DNA of 64,000 nt from Selenomonas ruminantium subsp. lactilytica TAM6421 (GCF_000284095.1 NC_017078.1:124001-188000); one strand, 5' to 3'. Positions 33,891 through 43,440 are shown, numbered from the stretch's first letter. Program-made: numbers and translations. The notes: generated from the letters alone by a model not told the origin.

Positions 33891-34928
33891 TTAGGCAAGA
33901 TTTTCCCCGGCCTTTTCCAGAATCCGCATCTGTTCCAGGGTTTGTTCTTTGGTTACGAGCGGTGGTGCTCCGTTGATGATGGTCTCATACAGGGCATCGT
34001 AATAGCGTGCATAGTCCCCTGTAACGGTGGGAACTTTTTCTTCATGATAAAGGCCTGCTTCATCGTAGTAAATCAGCGTGCCGTAATGCTCTGGCAGGTC
34101 CTGGCCGAAATCGTCATGCCCCGCGGGCAGGTAAAACTTCTTCAAATCCGCTTCCTGACGGTCTTCGGTTTCCTTGATAAATACGCCCTTGGTGCCATAT
34201 ACGGCGAAGCTGGGCCGGGACTTAACGCGGAAATAGCTGGATTTTACCGAAACTTTCAGTCCATCATACAAAAAGTCCAGGTCAAAGTAATCATTCATGC
34301 GGCCCGGCCCCAGAAGCTGTCGCACATCGCTATGAATTTCTTGCGGCTTGCCAAAATAAGACAGAACCTGGTCTACCGTATGGCAGGCATGGGTGTATAA
34401 AAAGGCATGGTCACGCTGATAGGAGGTTTCGCCTTCCGGCACATGGGGCCGGTAGTAGTCATAGTTCATATTGACTTCAAAGAGCTGGCCCAGTTTGCCG
34501 GATTCGATAACCTGCTGGGTGGTGAGGAAATCGCTGTCAAAGCGTCGATTCTGATAACATTCCAACGTCAGTCCCTTTTCCTCAGCCAAGCGGAACATTT
34601 CTTCAGCATCCGCAAGGTTCAGAGCAAAGGGCTTTTCCACTACGCAGTGTTTTCCTGCTTCCAGGACCTGTTTAACCAGAGCCTTATGACTATCCACCGG
34701 CGTACAGATAACGACGGCCTGTATTTCTGCATCGGCAAGCATTTCCTGCAGCTGGTCTGTATATATAATGCCGTCAAAAGGCGTCCAGCCGCCTTTACCA
34801 AGGGTTCGCTGGTAAACTGTCTTGACCTTGATTTTTTCCGGCCTGTTCAGGGCAAAGGGCAGATGATAGCGGTTGGTGCTCTTGCCATTGCCGATATAGC
34901 CGATTACGAGTTGCTGTGTGTTGTTCAT
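33891..34928 (-). CDS. Gfo/Idh/MocA-family oxidoreductase
   Basis: A 345-residue dehydrogenase distinct from the one at 31.68 kb. It begins QLVIGYIGNGKSTNRYHLPF (glycine-rich NAD site), has the catalytic lysine in CVVEKPFALN and the family's HACHTVDQVL helix with a histidine at the active site. Homologues act on scyllo-inositol or hexoses; the substrate is not known. GGAGGATCC box precedes the start. Confidence 0.87.
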   Translation of the reverse strand: MNNTQQLVIGYIGNGKSTNRYHLPFALNRPEKIKVKTVYQRTLGKGGWTPFDGIIYTDQLQEMLADAEIQAVVICTPVDSHKALVKQVLEAGKHCVVEKPFALNLADAEEMFRLAEEKGLTLECYQNRRFDSDFLTTQQVIESGKLGQLFEVNMNYDYYRPHVPEGETSYQRDHAFLYTHACHTVDQVLSYFGKPQEIHSDVRQLLGPGRMNDYFDLDFLYDGLKVSVKSSYFRVKSRPSFAVYGTKGVFIKETEDRQEADLKKFYLPAGHDDFGQDLPEHYGTLIYYDEAGLYHEEKVPTVTGDYARYYDALYETIINGAPPLVTKEQTLEQMRILEKAGENLA

Positions 34929-35099
34929 AGGATCCTCCTAAAAAAGTGTTATCTCCATAATAATACTATTCTCTGCGTTTGGGAATAATCCTATTATAAG
35001 GCTTTGTATAATTACCTGTCTAATGGTGCTTATGGCAGGAACTGACCAATTTGTGTTGGTTTTCGCTATGGATATGGTATAAATGTTTGGCAATAGCAA

Positions 35100-35137
35100 A
35101 AACGTGGTCACAATCGTGTGGTGTGTGGCCGCGTTTT
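35100..35137. terminator. Terminator of the EIIA-like gene
   Basis: AAACGTGGTCACA and TGTGGCCGCGTTTTTT pair with two G-T pairs; T-rich on the plus side and A-rich (T on the minus strand) on the other. Confidence 0.6.
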
Positions 35138-35146
35138 TTCGTGCAT

Positions 35147-35530
35147 TTAAGCTGCATGACGCAGGATTGGCTGCAGATTTTTCCAAAGCTCCAAGTCACT
35201 GGCGGAGTCATCCTCGTCATAGAGCTGCACCAGCATGGGAAGGCTGACACCCGTGTAGACCGTGGCACGGTTCCGGATGCCCAATCGTTCCAACAGAAGG
35301 ACTGTCTCGTTATAGGCGGTGGAGCCAAAGGCATCTGCTAGGATGAGATAATATTCCTGGGGATTTTGTTCTTCACAGGCCAGGAAGTATTCAGCTAGTT
35401 TGCTGCTTGTGGCCAGATGCTGGGGGTGCTGGAAGCAAAAGGCTTCACAGGTGGGGTTCAAGGTGTAATCTGCCAGTGATTCCTTCAGGACAGTGGCGAG
35501 AGAATTGTTGGAAACAAGAATGGTCTTCAT
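35147..35530 (-). CDS. Mannose-type PTS EIIA-like protein lacking the phospho-histidine
   Basis: A 127-residue single-domain protein of the EIIA-Man fold: KTILVSNNSLATVLKESL at the start and LADAFGSTAYNETVLLLER as the second conserved block. In active EIIA-Man proteins the first strand ends in a histidine (VSHG or GTHG) that takes the phosphate from HPr; here the positions are Asn8, Asn9 and Ser10. It therefore cannot be phosphorylated in the usual way. No other PTS gene is nearby. It is divergent from a DeoR-family regulator and may serve as a regulatory or decayed domain. Confidence 0.75.
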   Translation of the reverse strand: MKTILVSNNSLATVLKESLADYTLNPTCEAFCFQHPQHLATSSKLAEYFLACEEQNPQEYYLILADAFGSTAYNETVLLLERLGIRNRATVYTGVSLPMLVQLYDEDDSASDLELWKNLQPILRHAA

Positions 35531-35682
35531 GGAAATATCCCCCTTTGGATAAGCGAATCGTGTTATCAGATTTATGCATCCGGATGTGTTCGTTTCTTTG
35601 TCTGTATTGTAGCAAGGGAAAAGTGTCAGGACAAGGAGAAAATAACAAATTTTGTTGTTTTTGCCGATAAAATAAGCAAAAA

Positions 35683-35718
35683 TGTTATTTTATATCCTGT
35701 ATTTATGTTAAAATAACA
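35683..35718. promoter_or_regulatory. Candidate DeoR-type operator
   Basis: TGTTATTTTA (35683-35692) and TAAAATAACA (35709-35718) are perfect inverted repeats in an AT-rich divergent intergenic region; a further AATAACAAATTTTGTTGTTT lies at 35641-35660. The adjacent gene encodes a DeoR-family regulator. Confidence 0.55.
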
Positions 35719-35756
35719 ATATAATGTAACAAAGCCGCAGCGGAAAGGAGCATTTC

Positions 35757-36518
35757 ATGAAGGCTTCTGCAAGAAGAGAAGAGATTCTTAAATATCTGGA
35801 GGCAAATCACACGGGGTATACAGCAGAGCTGTGCCGGAAGCTTGATGTTTCGGCTATGACCATCCGCCGCGATTTGGAGGTTATGGCAGGACAGGGACTG
35901 GTTACCCTTATTCGTGGGGGAGCTGCTTTGAATCATGGCACGGCTGTTATCTACAGCCTGAAATTCCGACAGACGCAGCTGCCGCTGGAAAAACAACGTA
36001 TCGCAGAGCGTTGTGCGGCTATGGTCAGTGAGGGCAGTGCGGTTTTTATCGACTGTGGTTCGACTGCTGAGCGTATCGCAGAGGCTCTGCGTGGCAAGAA
36101 AAATATCACCGTGCTGACGAATTCGCTGGATACGGCCCAGGTTCTGAGCACGGCCAAGGGCATCAAGCTCATTATGGTGCCTGGGGAGTTCAACGAAGAT
36201 ATTCGGGGTTTTAACGGCCTTTTGACCACGGATTTTATCCAGCGGTTCCGCATCGATTATCTATTTTTGGGAGCCAATGGCATCAATGCTCAGCATGGAC
36301 TGACGGTGCCGGACTATGCTGATGCGGAAACCAAGCGCGTGCTCATCCGTCAGTCCCGTCATGTGATTGTGGCTGCTGACCATGCCAAACTGGGCGGGGC
36401 ATTTTTCGAAATTGTGGCCAAGCTGTCCGAGATTGAAGCTGTGGTTATGGATAGCGGAGCTGAGCCTCGGCTGGTACAGGAAATAAAAGATGGGGGAACG
36501 GAGGTCATTCTGGTTTAA
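35757..36518 (+). CDS. DeoR/GlpR-family transcriptional regulator
   Basis: A 253-residue repressor. The N-terminal helix-turn-helix is RREEILKYLEANHTGYTAEL followed by LDVSAMTIRRDLEVM; the C-terminal sugar-phosphate sensor domain has IDCGSTAERIAEAL and LTNSLDTAQVL. Family members respond to phosphorylated sugars. It is divergent from the EIIA-like gene, and the repeats between them are probable binding sites. Confidence 0.9.
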   Translation: MKASARREEILKYLEANHTGYTAELCRKLDVSAMTIRRDLEVMAGQGLVTLIRGGAALNHGTAVIYSLKFRQTQLPLEKQRIAERCAAMVSEGSAVFIDCGSTAERIAEALRGKKNITVLTNSLDTAQVLSTAKGIKLIMVPGEFNEDIRGFNGLLTTDFIQRFRIDYLFLGANGINAQHGLTVPDYADAETKRVLIRQSRHVIVAADHAKLGGAFFEIVAKLSEIEAVVMDSGAEPRLVQEIKDGGTEVILV

Positions 36519-36646
36519 ATTTTCAGATTGTCTTTGGTGGCAAAAAAATGATATTATGAGTTTGTGGAAAACTATGCCCATCCAATTATCGAGTGTGGGT
36601 AACAGTTATAGTGACGTAAGGCAAATCCAGAAAGGATTGTAAATTT

Positions 36647-37144
36647 ATGAATCAAGATGAGGTTACACGCCTGCAAAATATCGTCAAAAAGCTTCAGGCT
36701 GAGGATGGATGCCCCTGGGATAGAGTACAGACCCACGAGAGCATAAAAGCAGGTTGTATAGAAGAAGCATGTGAGGTACTGGCAGGCATCAATATCCTGA
36801 CGGAAACCGGCAAAGCGGATAACCTAAAGGAAGAACTGGGGGATTTGCTCCTGCAGGTTATCTTTCATGCCAATCTGGCAGAAAAAGAGGGGCTGTTCAA
36901 TCTGCAGGATGTGGCCCAGGCTGCTGCAGATAAGATGGTAAGACGGCACCCCCATGTATTTCATGATCCTATGCGGGGGAAAGATGGACAACCGGTTACA
37001 GACTGGGGAGAAATCAAGAAGCTGGAGAAAGAGGGGCGTGAGTGGGAAGAAGATTATCTGCCTGGTGCCCTGGTTGAAGGCCGGGAGCTCATCAACAAGG
37101 CTGCAAAACGCAAGGGTCTGTCCATGACGCCTGAAGGAGTATAA
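36647..37144 (+). CDS. mazG: MazG-type nucleoside triphosphate pyrophosphohydrolase
   Basis: A 165-residue single MazG domain, shorter than the two-domain E. coli protein. Motifs: GCPWDRVQTHESI, the EEACEV helix, EELGDLLLQVIFHA (metal-binding Glu/Asp) and KMVRRHPHVF. It hydrolyses non-canonical NTPs to NMPs. It ends 3 bases before a LacI-type regulator gene, so the two are coupled. Confidence 0.92.
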   Translation: MNQDEVTRLQNIVKKLQAEDGCPWDRVQTHESIKAGCIEEACEVLAGINILTETGKADNLKEELGDLLLQVIFHANLAEKEGLFNLQDVAQAAADKMVRRHPHVFHDPMRGKDGQPVTDWGEIKKLEKEGREWEEDYLPGALVEGRELINKAAKRKGLSMTPEGV

Positions 37145-37147
37145 TTT

Positions 37148-38122
37148 ATGGTCAGAATCAAGGATGTAGCCAGAGAGGCAGGAGTAGCTGCCAGCACGGT
37201 ATCTCTGGTAATGAATAAAAAGGGCTATGTATCGGAAGCCACCCGTGCCAAGGTAGAGGCTGCCATGAAAAAGCTCAATTATGTCCCCAGCGAGGTGGCC
37301 AGAAATCTTTCGCTGAATCGTACCAATACCATCGGTGTTATCCTGCCCTCCATATCCCATCCGTTCTTTGGCGAAGTGGTGGAAGCTTTGGAGGCAGCTC
37401 TTTATGAGCAGAATTACAAGATGATGCTTTGCTGTACCCAGCACAAGGAAAACGCAGAGCGTACCTTTGTGGAAATGCTGAAACGGCGGACCATGGATGG
37501 CATTATCATGGGAGCCCATTCTTTGGATGTTTCCCTCTATGATAACATCAAGCAGCCCATTGTGGCCTTTGACCGCTTTTTGAATGAGGATATTCCCATC
37601 GTCCATTGCGACCACCAGCAGGGAGGAAGGATGGCAGCGGAGGCCCTTTTGAACCAAGGGTGCAGGCATGTGGTGGAGATTGTGGGCTATCAGGGGGTGA
37701 GCACTCCTGCCAATGAATACCACTTTATGGCGGCGGATATTCTCCAGACCCATGGAGCTACGGTTCATATGCTGGAAATGCCTTGGAATGCCTTTACCTA
37801 CAGCGATTTCATGGACGCCGCCCGGGAACTTTTTCAGAAATATCCTGAGGCGGATGGGATTTGGGGTGCGGACCTGGCCATTTCGGCCTGTCTGAATGTA
37901 GCCGTCTCTGTGGGCAGGAAAGTGCCGGAAGACCTGAAGCTCGTTGCTTATGATGGCACGGCTGTTACCCGGATGGGGCCCCAGCCCATTACGGCAGTAC
38001 GCCAGCCCATCGAGGGCCTTTGCCGTCTGGCCGTACAGAAAATCATTCACATGGTTAATGAAGAGCAGGATGACAGTCCCTGGGTACTGCCGCCTGCCAT
38101 GTTGAAAGGTGAAACCTGTTGA
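37148..38122 (+). CDS. LacI-family regulator of fructan/sucrose locus 1
   Basis: A 324-residue repressor. The helix-turn-helix is IKDVAREAGVAASTVSLVMN and the hinge helix YVPSEVARNLS; the sugar-binding core follows. It is a close paralogue of the regulator at 48.83 kb (both share TMDGIIMGAHSLD) but differs in the recognition helix (AASTVSLVMN against SVGTVSMVLN). Two operators downstream of it precede the GH32 gene. Confidence 0.9.
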   Translation: MVRIKDVAREAGVAASTVSLVMNKKGYVSEATRAKVEAAMKKLNYVPSEVARNLSLNRTNTIGVILPSISHPFFGEVVEALEAALYEQNYKMMLCCTQHKENAERTFVEMLKRRTMDGIIMGAHSLDVSLYDNIKQPIVAFDRFLNEDIPIVHCDHQQGGRMAAEALLNQGCRHVVEIVGYQGVSTPANEYHFMAADILQTHGATVHMLEMPWNAFTYSDFMDAARELFQKYPEADGIWGADLAISACLNVAVSVGRKVPEDLKLVAYDGTAVTRMGPQPITAVRQPIEGLCRLAVQKIIHMVNEEQDDSPWVLPPAMLKGETC

Positions 38123-38200
38123 TTCGGTTTCCTCTTGTTTTGTGATTTTTTTTTCGGAAGAGCACTGATAAATTCTCATTGTTCCACTATTATAAATATA

Positions 38201-38259
38201 TCGAACCGATTTGATATTGGCTCGATTTTCTAAAAGCCTTATGTCGAACCGATTCGATA
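38201..38259 (+). promoter_or_regulatory. Two LacI-type operators upstream of GH32 copy 1
   Basis: TCGAACCGATTTGATA at 38201-38216 and TCGAACCGATTCGATA at 38244-38259, both with a central CG as in LacI-family sites. A possible -10 (TATAAA near 38191) lies just upstream, so bound repressor would block initiation and elongation. Confidence 0.75.
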
Positions 38260-38276
38260 GAGATGGGGGATTGAAA

Positions 38277-39665
38277 ATGCAAGAAGTAATGAAGGTAACG
38301 GACCAGCGTTACCGCCTGGGTTATCACTTGATGACCAAAGGGGGATGGATGAATGACTCCAATGGTTTTCCCTGGTTCAAAGGGTATTATCACATGTTTT
38401 ACCAATATTATCCCTATGCTGCCGAATGGGGTCCTATGCACTGGGGACATGCCCGCAGCAAGGATTTGGTACATTGGGAAACACTGCCGGTGGCTCTGGC
38501 CCCGGATGAGCATGAGGATGGCTGCTTCTCCGGCAGTGCTGTGGTTTATGATGACAAGCTCTGGCTGATTTATACGGGACACCATCTCACCAATCCCGAG
38601 GACAGCGAGGAATTCTATCAGGACCAGAATATTGCCTGGTCCGAAGACGGAATCCACTTTACCAAGTATGAAGGCAATCCGGTACTGCGGGCTCCGGCGG
38701 ACAACACCAAACATTTCCGGAACCCAAAAGTCTGGCAGGAAGGTGATATCTTTTATATGGTGCTGGGCAGTCAGGGCAGCGATGAGCTGGGACGTGCTCT
38801 TCTCTACGAATCGAATGACTTAAAAAAATGGCAGCTTGTTTCCGTGCTGGACAAGGCAATGAATCTGAAGGATGAAGGTTACATGTGGGAATGTCCGGAT
38901 TTCTTCCATTTGGACGGTCAGGATGTGCTGCTCATGTCGCCCCGGGGGCTGGAACCGCAGGGAGACTGCTTTCATAATCTCAACCAGACCTGCTACCTGC
39001 TGGGGCAGCAGGATGAAGAGAATTATCTGGTTCGTCAGGAATTTACGGAAATCGACCGGGGGCATGATTTTTACGCCACCCAGACCATGCTCGCTCCGGA
39101 TGGCCGGAGAATCATGACTGCCTGGATGAATGCCTGGGACTCGCCCATGTATGAAAAAGAGGACGGCTGGGCAGGAGCTCTTACAATTCCCAGAGAATTG
39201 CGGATTGAAAAGGGACGTCTCTATCAGAAGCCTGTGTCGGAACTATCCTCCATGCGTTTGCATCGCGTGCTGGACGGGGGGCTGGTTCCGGAAAGTAGCA
39301 TTTCACTTCCTGCTGCCTCCGAGATAAAGCTGTTATTCAAAGATTGTGGTGATTTCAGCGGCAGATTGCTGAAGATTGGCGACGGCGGGCAGGAGCTGTC
39401 CATATCCTTGGATGCGGAAGGCAGCCGCATCCTGGTAGAGCGTACCACCAAAGATGGTTTGCGGGCAGCGAAAATCATGCCCTACAAGGATTTGGACCTG
39501 CATATCTTCGTGGACAGAAGCTCTGCGGAAATCTTTGTAAACCGAGGGGAAATAACCTTTACCGAGCGTATGTACTGGCAGGGGAAATTGGAACTTTCCC
39601 TGGGAGAAAAGGCCGTCAGGGAGGCTTGTATTTACGCTTTGGAAAAGGAAACCAATCAATACTGA
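38277..39665 (+). CDS. Cytosolic GH32 protein with altered active site (locus 1)
   Basis: A 462-residue GH32 protein (beta-fructosidase or sucrose hydrolase type) without a signal peptide: five-bladed propeller then beta sandwich. The nucleophile Asp27 sits in WMNDSNG (usually WMNDPNG) and the acid Glu205 in MWECPDF is intact. The transition-state aspartate of the RDP motif is Asn149 (HFRNPKVW), while the paralogue at 49.99 kb has HFRDPKVW. Loss of that residue strongly reduces activity in the family, so this copy may be inactive or have another role. It is followed by its MFS permease gene. Confidence 0.88.
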   Translation: MQEVMKVTDQRYRLGYHLMTKGGWMNDSNGFPWFKGYYHMFYQYYPYAAEWGPMHWGHARSKDLVHWETLPVALAPDEHEDGCFSGSAVVYDDKLWLIYTGHHLTNPEDSEEFYQDQNIAWSEDGIHFTKYEGNPVLRAPADNTKHFRNPKVWQEGDIFYMVLGSQGSDELGRALLYESNDLKKWQLVSVLDKAMNLKDEGYMWECPDFFHLDGQDVLLMSPRGLEPQGDCFHNLNQTCYLLGQQDEENYLVRQEFTEIDRGHDFYATQTMLAPDGRRIMTAWMNAWDSPMYEKEDGWAGALTIPRELRIEKGRLYQKPVSELSSMRLHRVLDGGLVPESSISLPAASEIKLLFKDCGDFSGRLLKIGDGGQELSISLDAEGSRILVERTTKDGLRAAKIMPYKDLDLHIFVDRSSAEIFVNRGEITFTERMYWQGKLELSLGEKAVREACIYALEKETNQY

Positions 39666-39699
39666 CAGACGAAAGGTCATGAATTAGGGGGATTATATC

Positions 39700-40983
39700 A
39701 TGAAATTTCTGCAAGACTTTAGCAATCCGTTTTATCGGATGGGTTCCTTGCAAATTATGCTGTTCTTTGGGGGCTGGGGCATCTGGTGGTCCTTCTTCCA
39801 GATTTGGCTGACCACCAAGCAGGGATTTTCCGGGACCCAGGTGGGCACCATCTTTTCCTTTGGCTCTGCGGCGGCTCTTCTGCTGATGTTTGTCTATGGT
39901 TCCATTCAGGATAAGCTAGGCATGAAGAAACACCTTCTCATTGCCCTGATTGCCTGTCAGGTTTTCCTGGCTCCTTTCTTCACCTGGGTATATGTGCCCA
40001 TGTTGGAAGCAAACTTTTATCTGGGGGCTGTAGTGGGAGCTGTATATCTGGCTGTTTCGTATCTGGCTGCCTGCCCGGTTTTTGAGGCAGTCACTGAGCG
40101 TATGAGCCGCCGCTTTCACTTTGAATACGGTCAGGCAAGAGCCTGGGGTTCCTTTGGCTATGCTATCTCTGCCCTGGCTGCCGGTTTTCTTTTCACGGTA
40201 AACCCCTATCTGGTCTTTTGGACCGGTTCTGCTGTTTCTACGGTGCTGCTTCTTACCCTGCTTTTTATGAAGCCGGAAAAGAAAGAGGAAAACCTGGCCC
40301 GCTTCGAGGATAAGAGCGAAAGCCAGAAGGACAGCAAGACGCCTACCATGAAGGATATTCTGGGTGTTTTCAAGATTGCAGACCTTTGGAAAATCATTGG
40401 CTTTGTCATGATGAGCTGGACTTTTTACACGGTCTTTGACCAGCAAATGTTCCCGGAATTCTTCACCCGCTTCTTTGATACCCCGGAGCAGGGCCAGCAG
40501 GCCTATGGGGTGCTGAATTCCATTGAAGTCTTCCTGGAATTTCTCATGATGGGGTTGGTGCCTGTCTTCATGAAGAGAATCGGTGTGCGGAAAGCCATTC
40601 TGCTGAGTTGCTGCATCATGATTCTTCGTATTGGCGGCTGCGGGCTGGCCAGCAGCCCCCTGGGTGTGGGCATTATCAAATTGCTGCATGCTCCGGAAAC
40701 GGCGCTGTTCATCCTGGCTATTTTCCGCTATTTCACCCTGCATTTTGACACCCGCATTTCTGCCACCCTCTACATGGTGGGCTTCCAGATTGCAGCCCAG
40801 ATTGGTCAGATTATCTTCTCTGCTCCCCTGGGGGCTCTTCATGACCAGATTGGCTATCAGCAGACCTTCCTGGTGATTTCCGGCATCGTCTGCGTGGCCA
40901 GCCTCTATGCCTTCGTCGTTCTCCGCAAGGATGACCAATGCGTGGAAGGACAGCCGCTGGAGTTGGAAGCAGTAGCTGAATAA
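39700..40983 (+). CDS. MFS oligosaccharide/sucrose permease (locus 1)
   Basis: A 427-residue, 12-helix transporter of the oligosaccharide:H+ symporter group (LacY/CscB-like). Typical is FFGGWGIWWSFFQIWLTTKQ in helix 1 and the loop 2-3 motif GSIQDKLGMKKH. It is about 70 percent identical by eye to the copy at 51.39 kb. It brings in the sugar for the neighbouring GH32 enzyme. Confidence 0.88.
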   Translation: MKFLQDFSNPFYRMGSLQIMLFFGGWGIWWSFFQIWLTTKQGFSGTQVGTIFSFGSAAALLLMFVYGSIQDKLGMKKHLLIALIACQVFLAPFFTWVYVPMLEANFYLGAVVGAVYLAVSYLAACPVFEAVTERMSRRFHFEYGQARAWGSFGYAISALAAGFLFTVNPYLVFWTGSAVSTVLLLTLLFMKPEKKEENLARFEDKSESQKDSKTPTMKDILGVFKIADLWKIIGFVMMSWTFYTVFDQQMFPEFFTRFFDTPEQGQQAYGVLNSIEVFLEFLMMGLVPVFMKRIGVRKAILLSCCIMILRIGGCGLASSPLGVGIIKLLHAPETALFILAIFRYFTLHFDTRISATLYMVGFQIAAQIGQIIFSAPLGALHDQIGYQQTFLVISGIVCVASLYAFVVLRKDDQCVEGQPLELEAVAE

Positions 40984-41003
40984 GCAAAACTGAAGAAATG
41001 TCA

Positions 41004-41053
41004 ATAACGGCAACGCCGCCTGTTCAAAAGAGGACAGGCGGCGTTGCCGTTAT
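41004..41053. terminator. Strong bidirectional terminator
   Basis: A 20-bp perfect stem, ATAACGGCAACGCCGCCTGT with its complement at 41034-41053, between the permease gene and the convergent nfo. Confidence 0.85.
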
Positions 41054-41067
41054 CATTTTAGGGTTAG

Positions 41068-41901
41068 CTATTCCTGAAAATTTTCTCTCAGCAGAGAAAT
41101 TTCCTGGGCATAGCCGGGAAGTTCATTGGGTGTCTCCAGGATAAAGGGGAGATTTCTCAGCTTTGGATGGTTGATGACCCTTGTCAGTGCGTCAAGGCCA
41201 ATGCAGCCTTTACCAATGCAGGCATGGCGGTCTTTGTGAGAGCCGCAGGGATTCAGGCTGTCGTTGAGGTGGATGGCTTTTAGCCGTTCAAGGCCGATAA
41301 TGCGGTCAAACTCTTCCAGTACGCCCTCCAGGTCATTGACGATATCATAACCGCCATCCCAGATATGGCATGTGTCCAGGCAGATACCGAGCTTGTCCTG
41401 CAGTTCCACCTGGTCCATGATTTCCCGCAGTTCATCGAAGGTCCGTCCAATTTCGGTGCCTTTTCCTGCCATGGTTTCCAGAAGTACCGTAGTGGATTGG
41501 GAAGGGGTGAGGACACGGTTAAGCTCTGCGGCAATCAAGTCAATACCGGCTTTGCTTCCCTGTCCCACATGGCTGCCGGGGTGGAAATTGTAGTAGTTCC
41601 CCGGTGTGGCTTCCATACGCTGCAGGTCATCAACCAGCATCTCATGAGCAAAGGTGCGTATATTGTCTTTGGCGGCACATAAGTTCATGGTGTAGGGAGC
41701 ATGGGCCACCAGTTTGGTAAAATGATGCTCCTCCGCAAAATCTGTAAAGGTTTGCACGTCAGCAGGGTCAATATTCTTGGCTTTGCCGCCACGAGGATTG
41801 CGGGTAAAGAAGGCAAAGGTGTCGGCCTTGATGCTGACCGCATCCTTTCCCATGGCAAGATAGCCCTTGGCAGACGATAGATGGCATCCGATGTGAAGCA
41901 T
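41068..41901 (-). CDS. nfo: Endonuclease IV (AP endonuclease)
   Basis: A 277-residue zinc enzyme that nicks DNA at abasic sites. Metal and active-site motifs: [68 protein letters not shown] and ILETPNE. A damaged second copy lies at 30.06 kb. Single gene on the minus strand. Confidence 0.95.
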   Translation of the reverse strand: MLHIGCHLSSAKGYLAMGKDAVSIKADTFAFFTRNPRGGKAKNIDPADVQTFTDFAEEHHFTKLVAHAPYTMNLCAAKDNIRTFAHEMLVDDLQRMEATPGNYYNFHPGSHVGQGSKAGIDLIAAELNRVLTPSQSTTVLLETMAGKGTEIGRTFDELREIMDQVELQDKLGICLDTCHIWDGGYDIVNDLEGVLEEFDRIIGLERLKAIHLNDSLNPCGSHKDRHACIGKGCIGLDALTRVINHPKLRNLPFILETPNELPGYAQEISLLRENFQE

Positions 41902-41993
41902 AATAATTCCCCTTTCAGATTTGTGAAACTACAAAAAATTATACACGGAATGGGGGACAAATAAAAGAACGCATGCGATGATTGCTGAAAAAA

Positions 41994-42017
41994 ACAGGCT
42001 GATGTTGGTCAGCCTGT
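41994..42017 (-). terminator. Terminator of the beta-helix protein gene
   Basis: ACAGGCTGA and TCAGCCTGT; on the minus strand a run of seven T follows. Confidence 0.8.
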
Positions 42018-42036
42018 CAGGGAAAAATATATTTGG

Positions 42037-43440
42037 TTAACGGGGGCGTAATTGTCCGCCACCGGGCAGTTTGATGCTTTGCCCATTCAAGTGGGGATTG
42101 GCGGACTTATCATAGTAGATATTGTGCTTATTGCTCTGGATATTGTGAAAATCCTGCTGTTCATCGGTAATGGTCGTTACATAGGCATCCGCTGTAAGGT
42201 TCCAGTTGGCCCCGTTTTTCAGGGAGACATTGGCAGCTTCAGCCTGATAATCCTTGTTGATGGTGCCGGTAAAGGTACTGCCGCTTCCCAGTTCGAGCGT
42301 GACCTTGCTGATGTTGTTGGCCAGAATCTGACCGGTCAACAGCTGGTTTTTTGCCTTCAGGGTAAAGTCGCCGCCATTTTTTCCCTCGCTGCCCCAACGG
42401 TCACTGGTAACCTTTACGAGGATGTCGCCGGACTGGTTAAGCGTCGTGTTTTCCAAGGTGGCGGTGGCTGTGGTGTTGGTAATATAGAACACGGGGCCGT
42501 CGGACTGGTTGTTCAGCGTGGAATTGACGGCCGTAAACTGAGCGGTGCCCACATTGGCATCCTCGGAGAAGCTCTGGTAGAGCATAACCCCGTGCTTTAC
42601 ATGTCCAGTCAATGTGGAATCTTTGAGGGTAATGGAGTTTTTGCCTTCAACAACGGCGATTTCGCTGCCGGTGGCTTCACCATTGCCGTTGGTCAGTTGG
42701 ATGTTGCCTGTGGAGTAGATGCAGGGACTGCCCTCGCCGGAGGTCTGGATTTTGGCATCCTTTACGATGATATTGCCTTCGCCCCGGTCTGTGGCCAATG
42801 CCCCGCAATGAGCCCCTTCCGTAATGATGTCCACATCTTCGGCGTTGATTGTGCCGCCGTAGGTGGCATCAAGACCACGGGAAGAGTTGTTTTTGGTGTG
42901 AATTTTGATGTGCCGGGCTTGAATCTGAGCTTTTTCTCCGGTGGCAAAAATGCCATTGGCACCGTCGCCATTGGAAGAGAGGTTCAGGTTTTCCAAGTCA
43001 GCAGTGCTGTTGTTGACCAGGATAATGGCATTCTGGCCGGTGAAATTGCTGGCATCGGCACTGGAACTATCCCCATTTTTGGTAAGGGTATCATCCTTGG
43101 CGGTCAGACTGCCATTGTTGCGTACCAACAGGACGTTTTCGTCGGTGTTATCGTTGGCAAGAGTGTTATTGCTTACATCGCTGGTCACGCCGTCCACAAT
43201 CTGTGTGGCTTTCAGGTTGCTGGCGTCATTTTGTTTTTCCTGCATACCGCCAAACTTACCATCTGGAGGTGGGGCGGGAGGCCGCTTTCCATCAGGGGGA
43301 GCCGGTGGCTGCCCCATGCCGTTCAAGGCAGGCGGTTGTGGCGTGTCAGCGGCCATGACAGTGCCCATAGCTCCCAGGCAGGCCAGAGACAAGCTGGCAG
43401 CAATAAGACGTTGCTTTTGCTTTGATGATAAAAAGGACAT
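42037..43440 (-). CDS. Exported beta-helix (adhesin-like) protein
   Basis: A 467-residue precursor with signal peptide (SLSLACLGAMGTVMAA), a proline-rich linker with two near repeats (PPAPPDGKRPPAPPPDGKFG) and a long region of short beta-strand repeats typical of right-handed parallel beta helices (NNGSLTAKDDTLTKNG, NSTADLENLNLSSNGDGANG). There is no autotransporter barrel or surface anchor, so it may be released or held by a partner. Role unknown; adhesin or polysaccharide-binding are options. ATG 43440 follows GAGGAG. It is cotranscribed with the small exported-protein gene 58 bases upstream. Confidence 0.7.
   Translation of the reverse strand: MSFLSSKQKQRLIAASLSLACLGAMGTVMAADTPQPPALNGMGQPPAPPDGKRPPAPPPDGKFGGMQEKQNDASNLKATQIVDGVTSDVSNNTLANDNTDENVLLVRNNGSLTAKDDTLTKNGDSSSADASNFTGQNAIILVNNSTADLENLNLSSNGDGANGIFATGEKAQIQARHIKIHTKNNSSRGLDATYGGTINAEDVDIITEGAHCGALATDRGEGNIIVKDAKIQTSGEGSPCIYSTGNIQLTNGNGEATGSEIAVVEGKNSITLKDSTLTGHVKHGVMLYQSFSEDANVGTAQFTAVNSTLNNQSDGPVFYITNTTATATLENTTLNQSGDILVKVTSDRWGSEGKNGGDFTLKAKNQLLTGQILANNISKVTLELGSGSTFTGTINKDYQAEAANVSLKNGANWNLTADAYVTTITDEQQDFHNIQSNKHNIYYDKSANPHLNGQSIKLPGGGQLRPR

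Noticed and set aside
36824-38179. 451-codon minus-strand frame over mazG and lacI
   Set aside because: It mirrors two well-supported genes and shows no domain.
42052-43425. 457-codon plus-strand frame opposite the beta-helix gene
   Set aside because: The minus strand has a signal peptide, ribosome site and terminator; this frame is the mirror of a repetitive gene.
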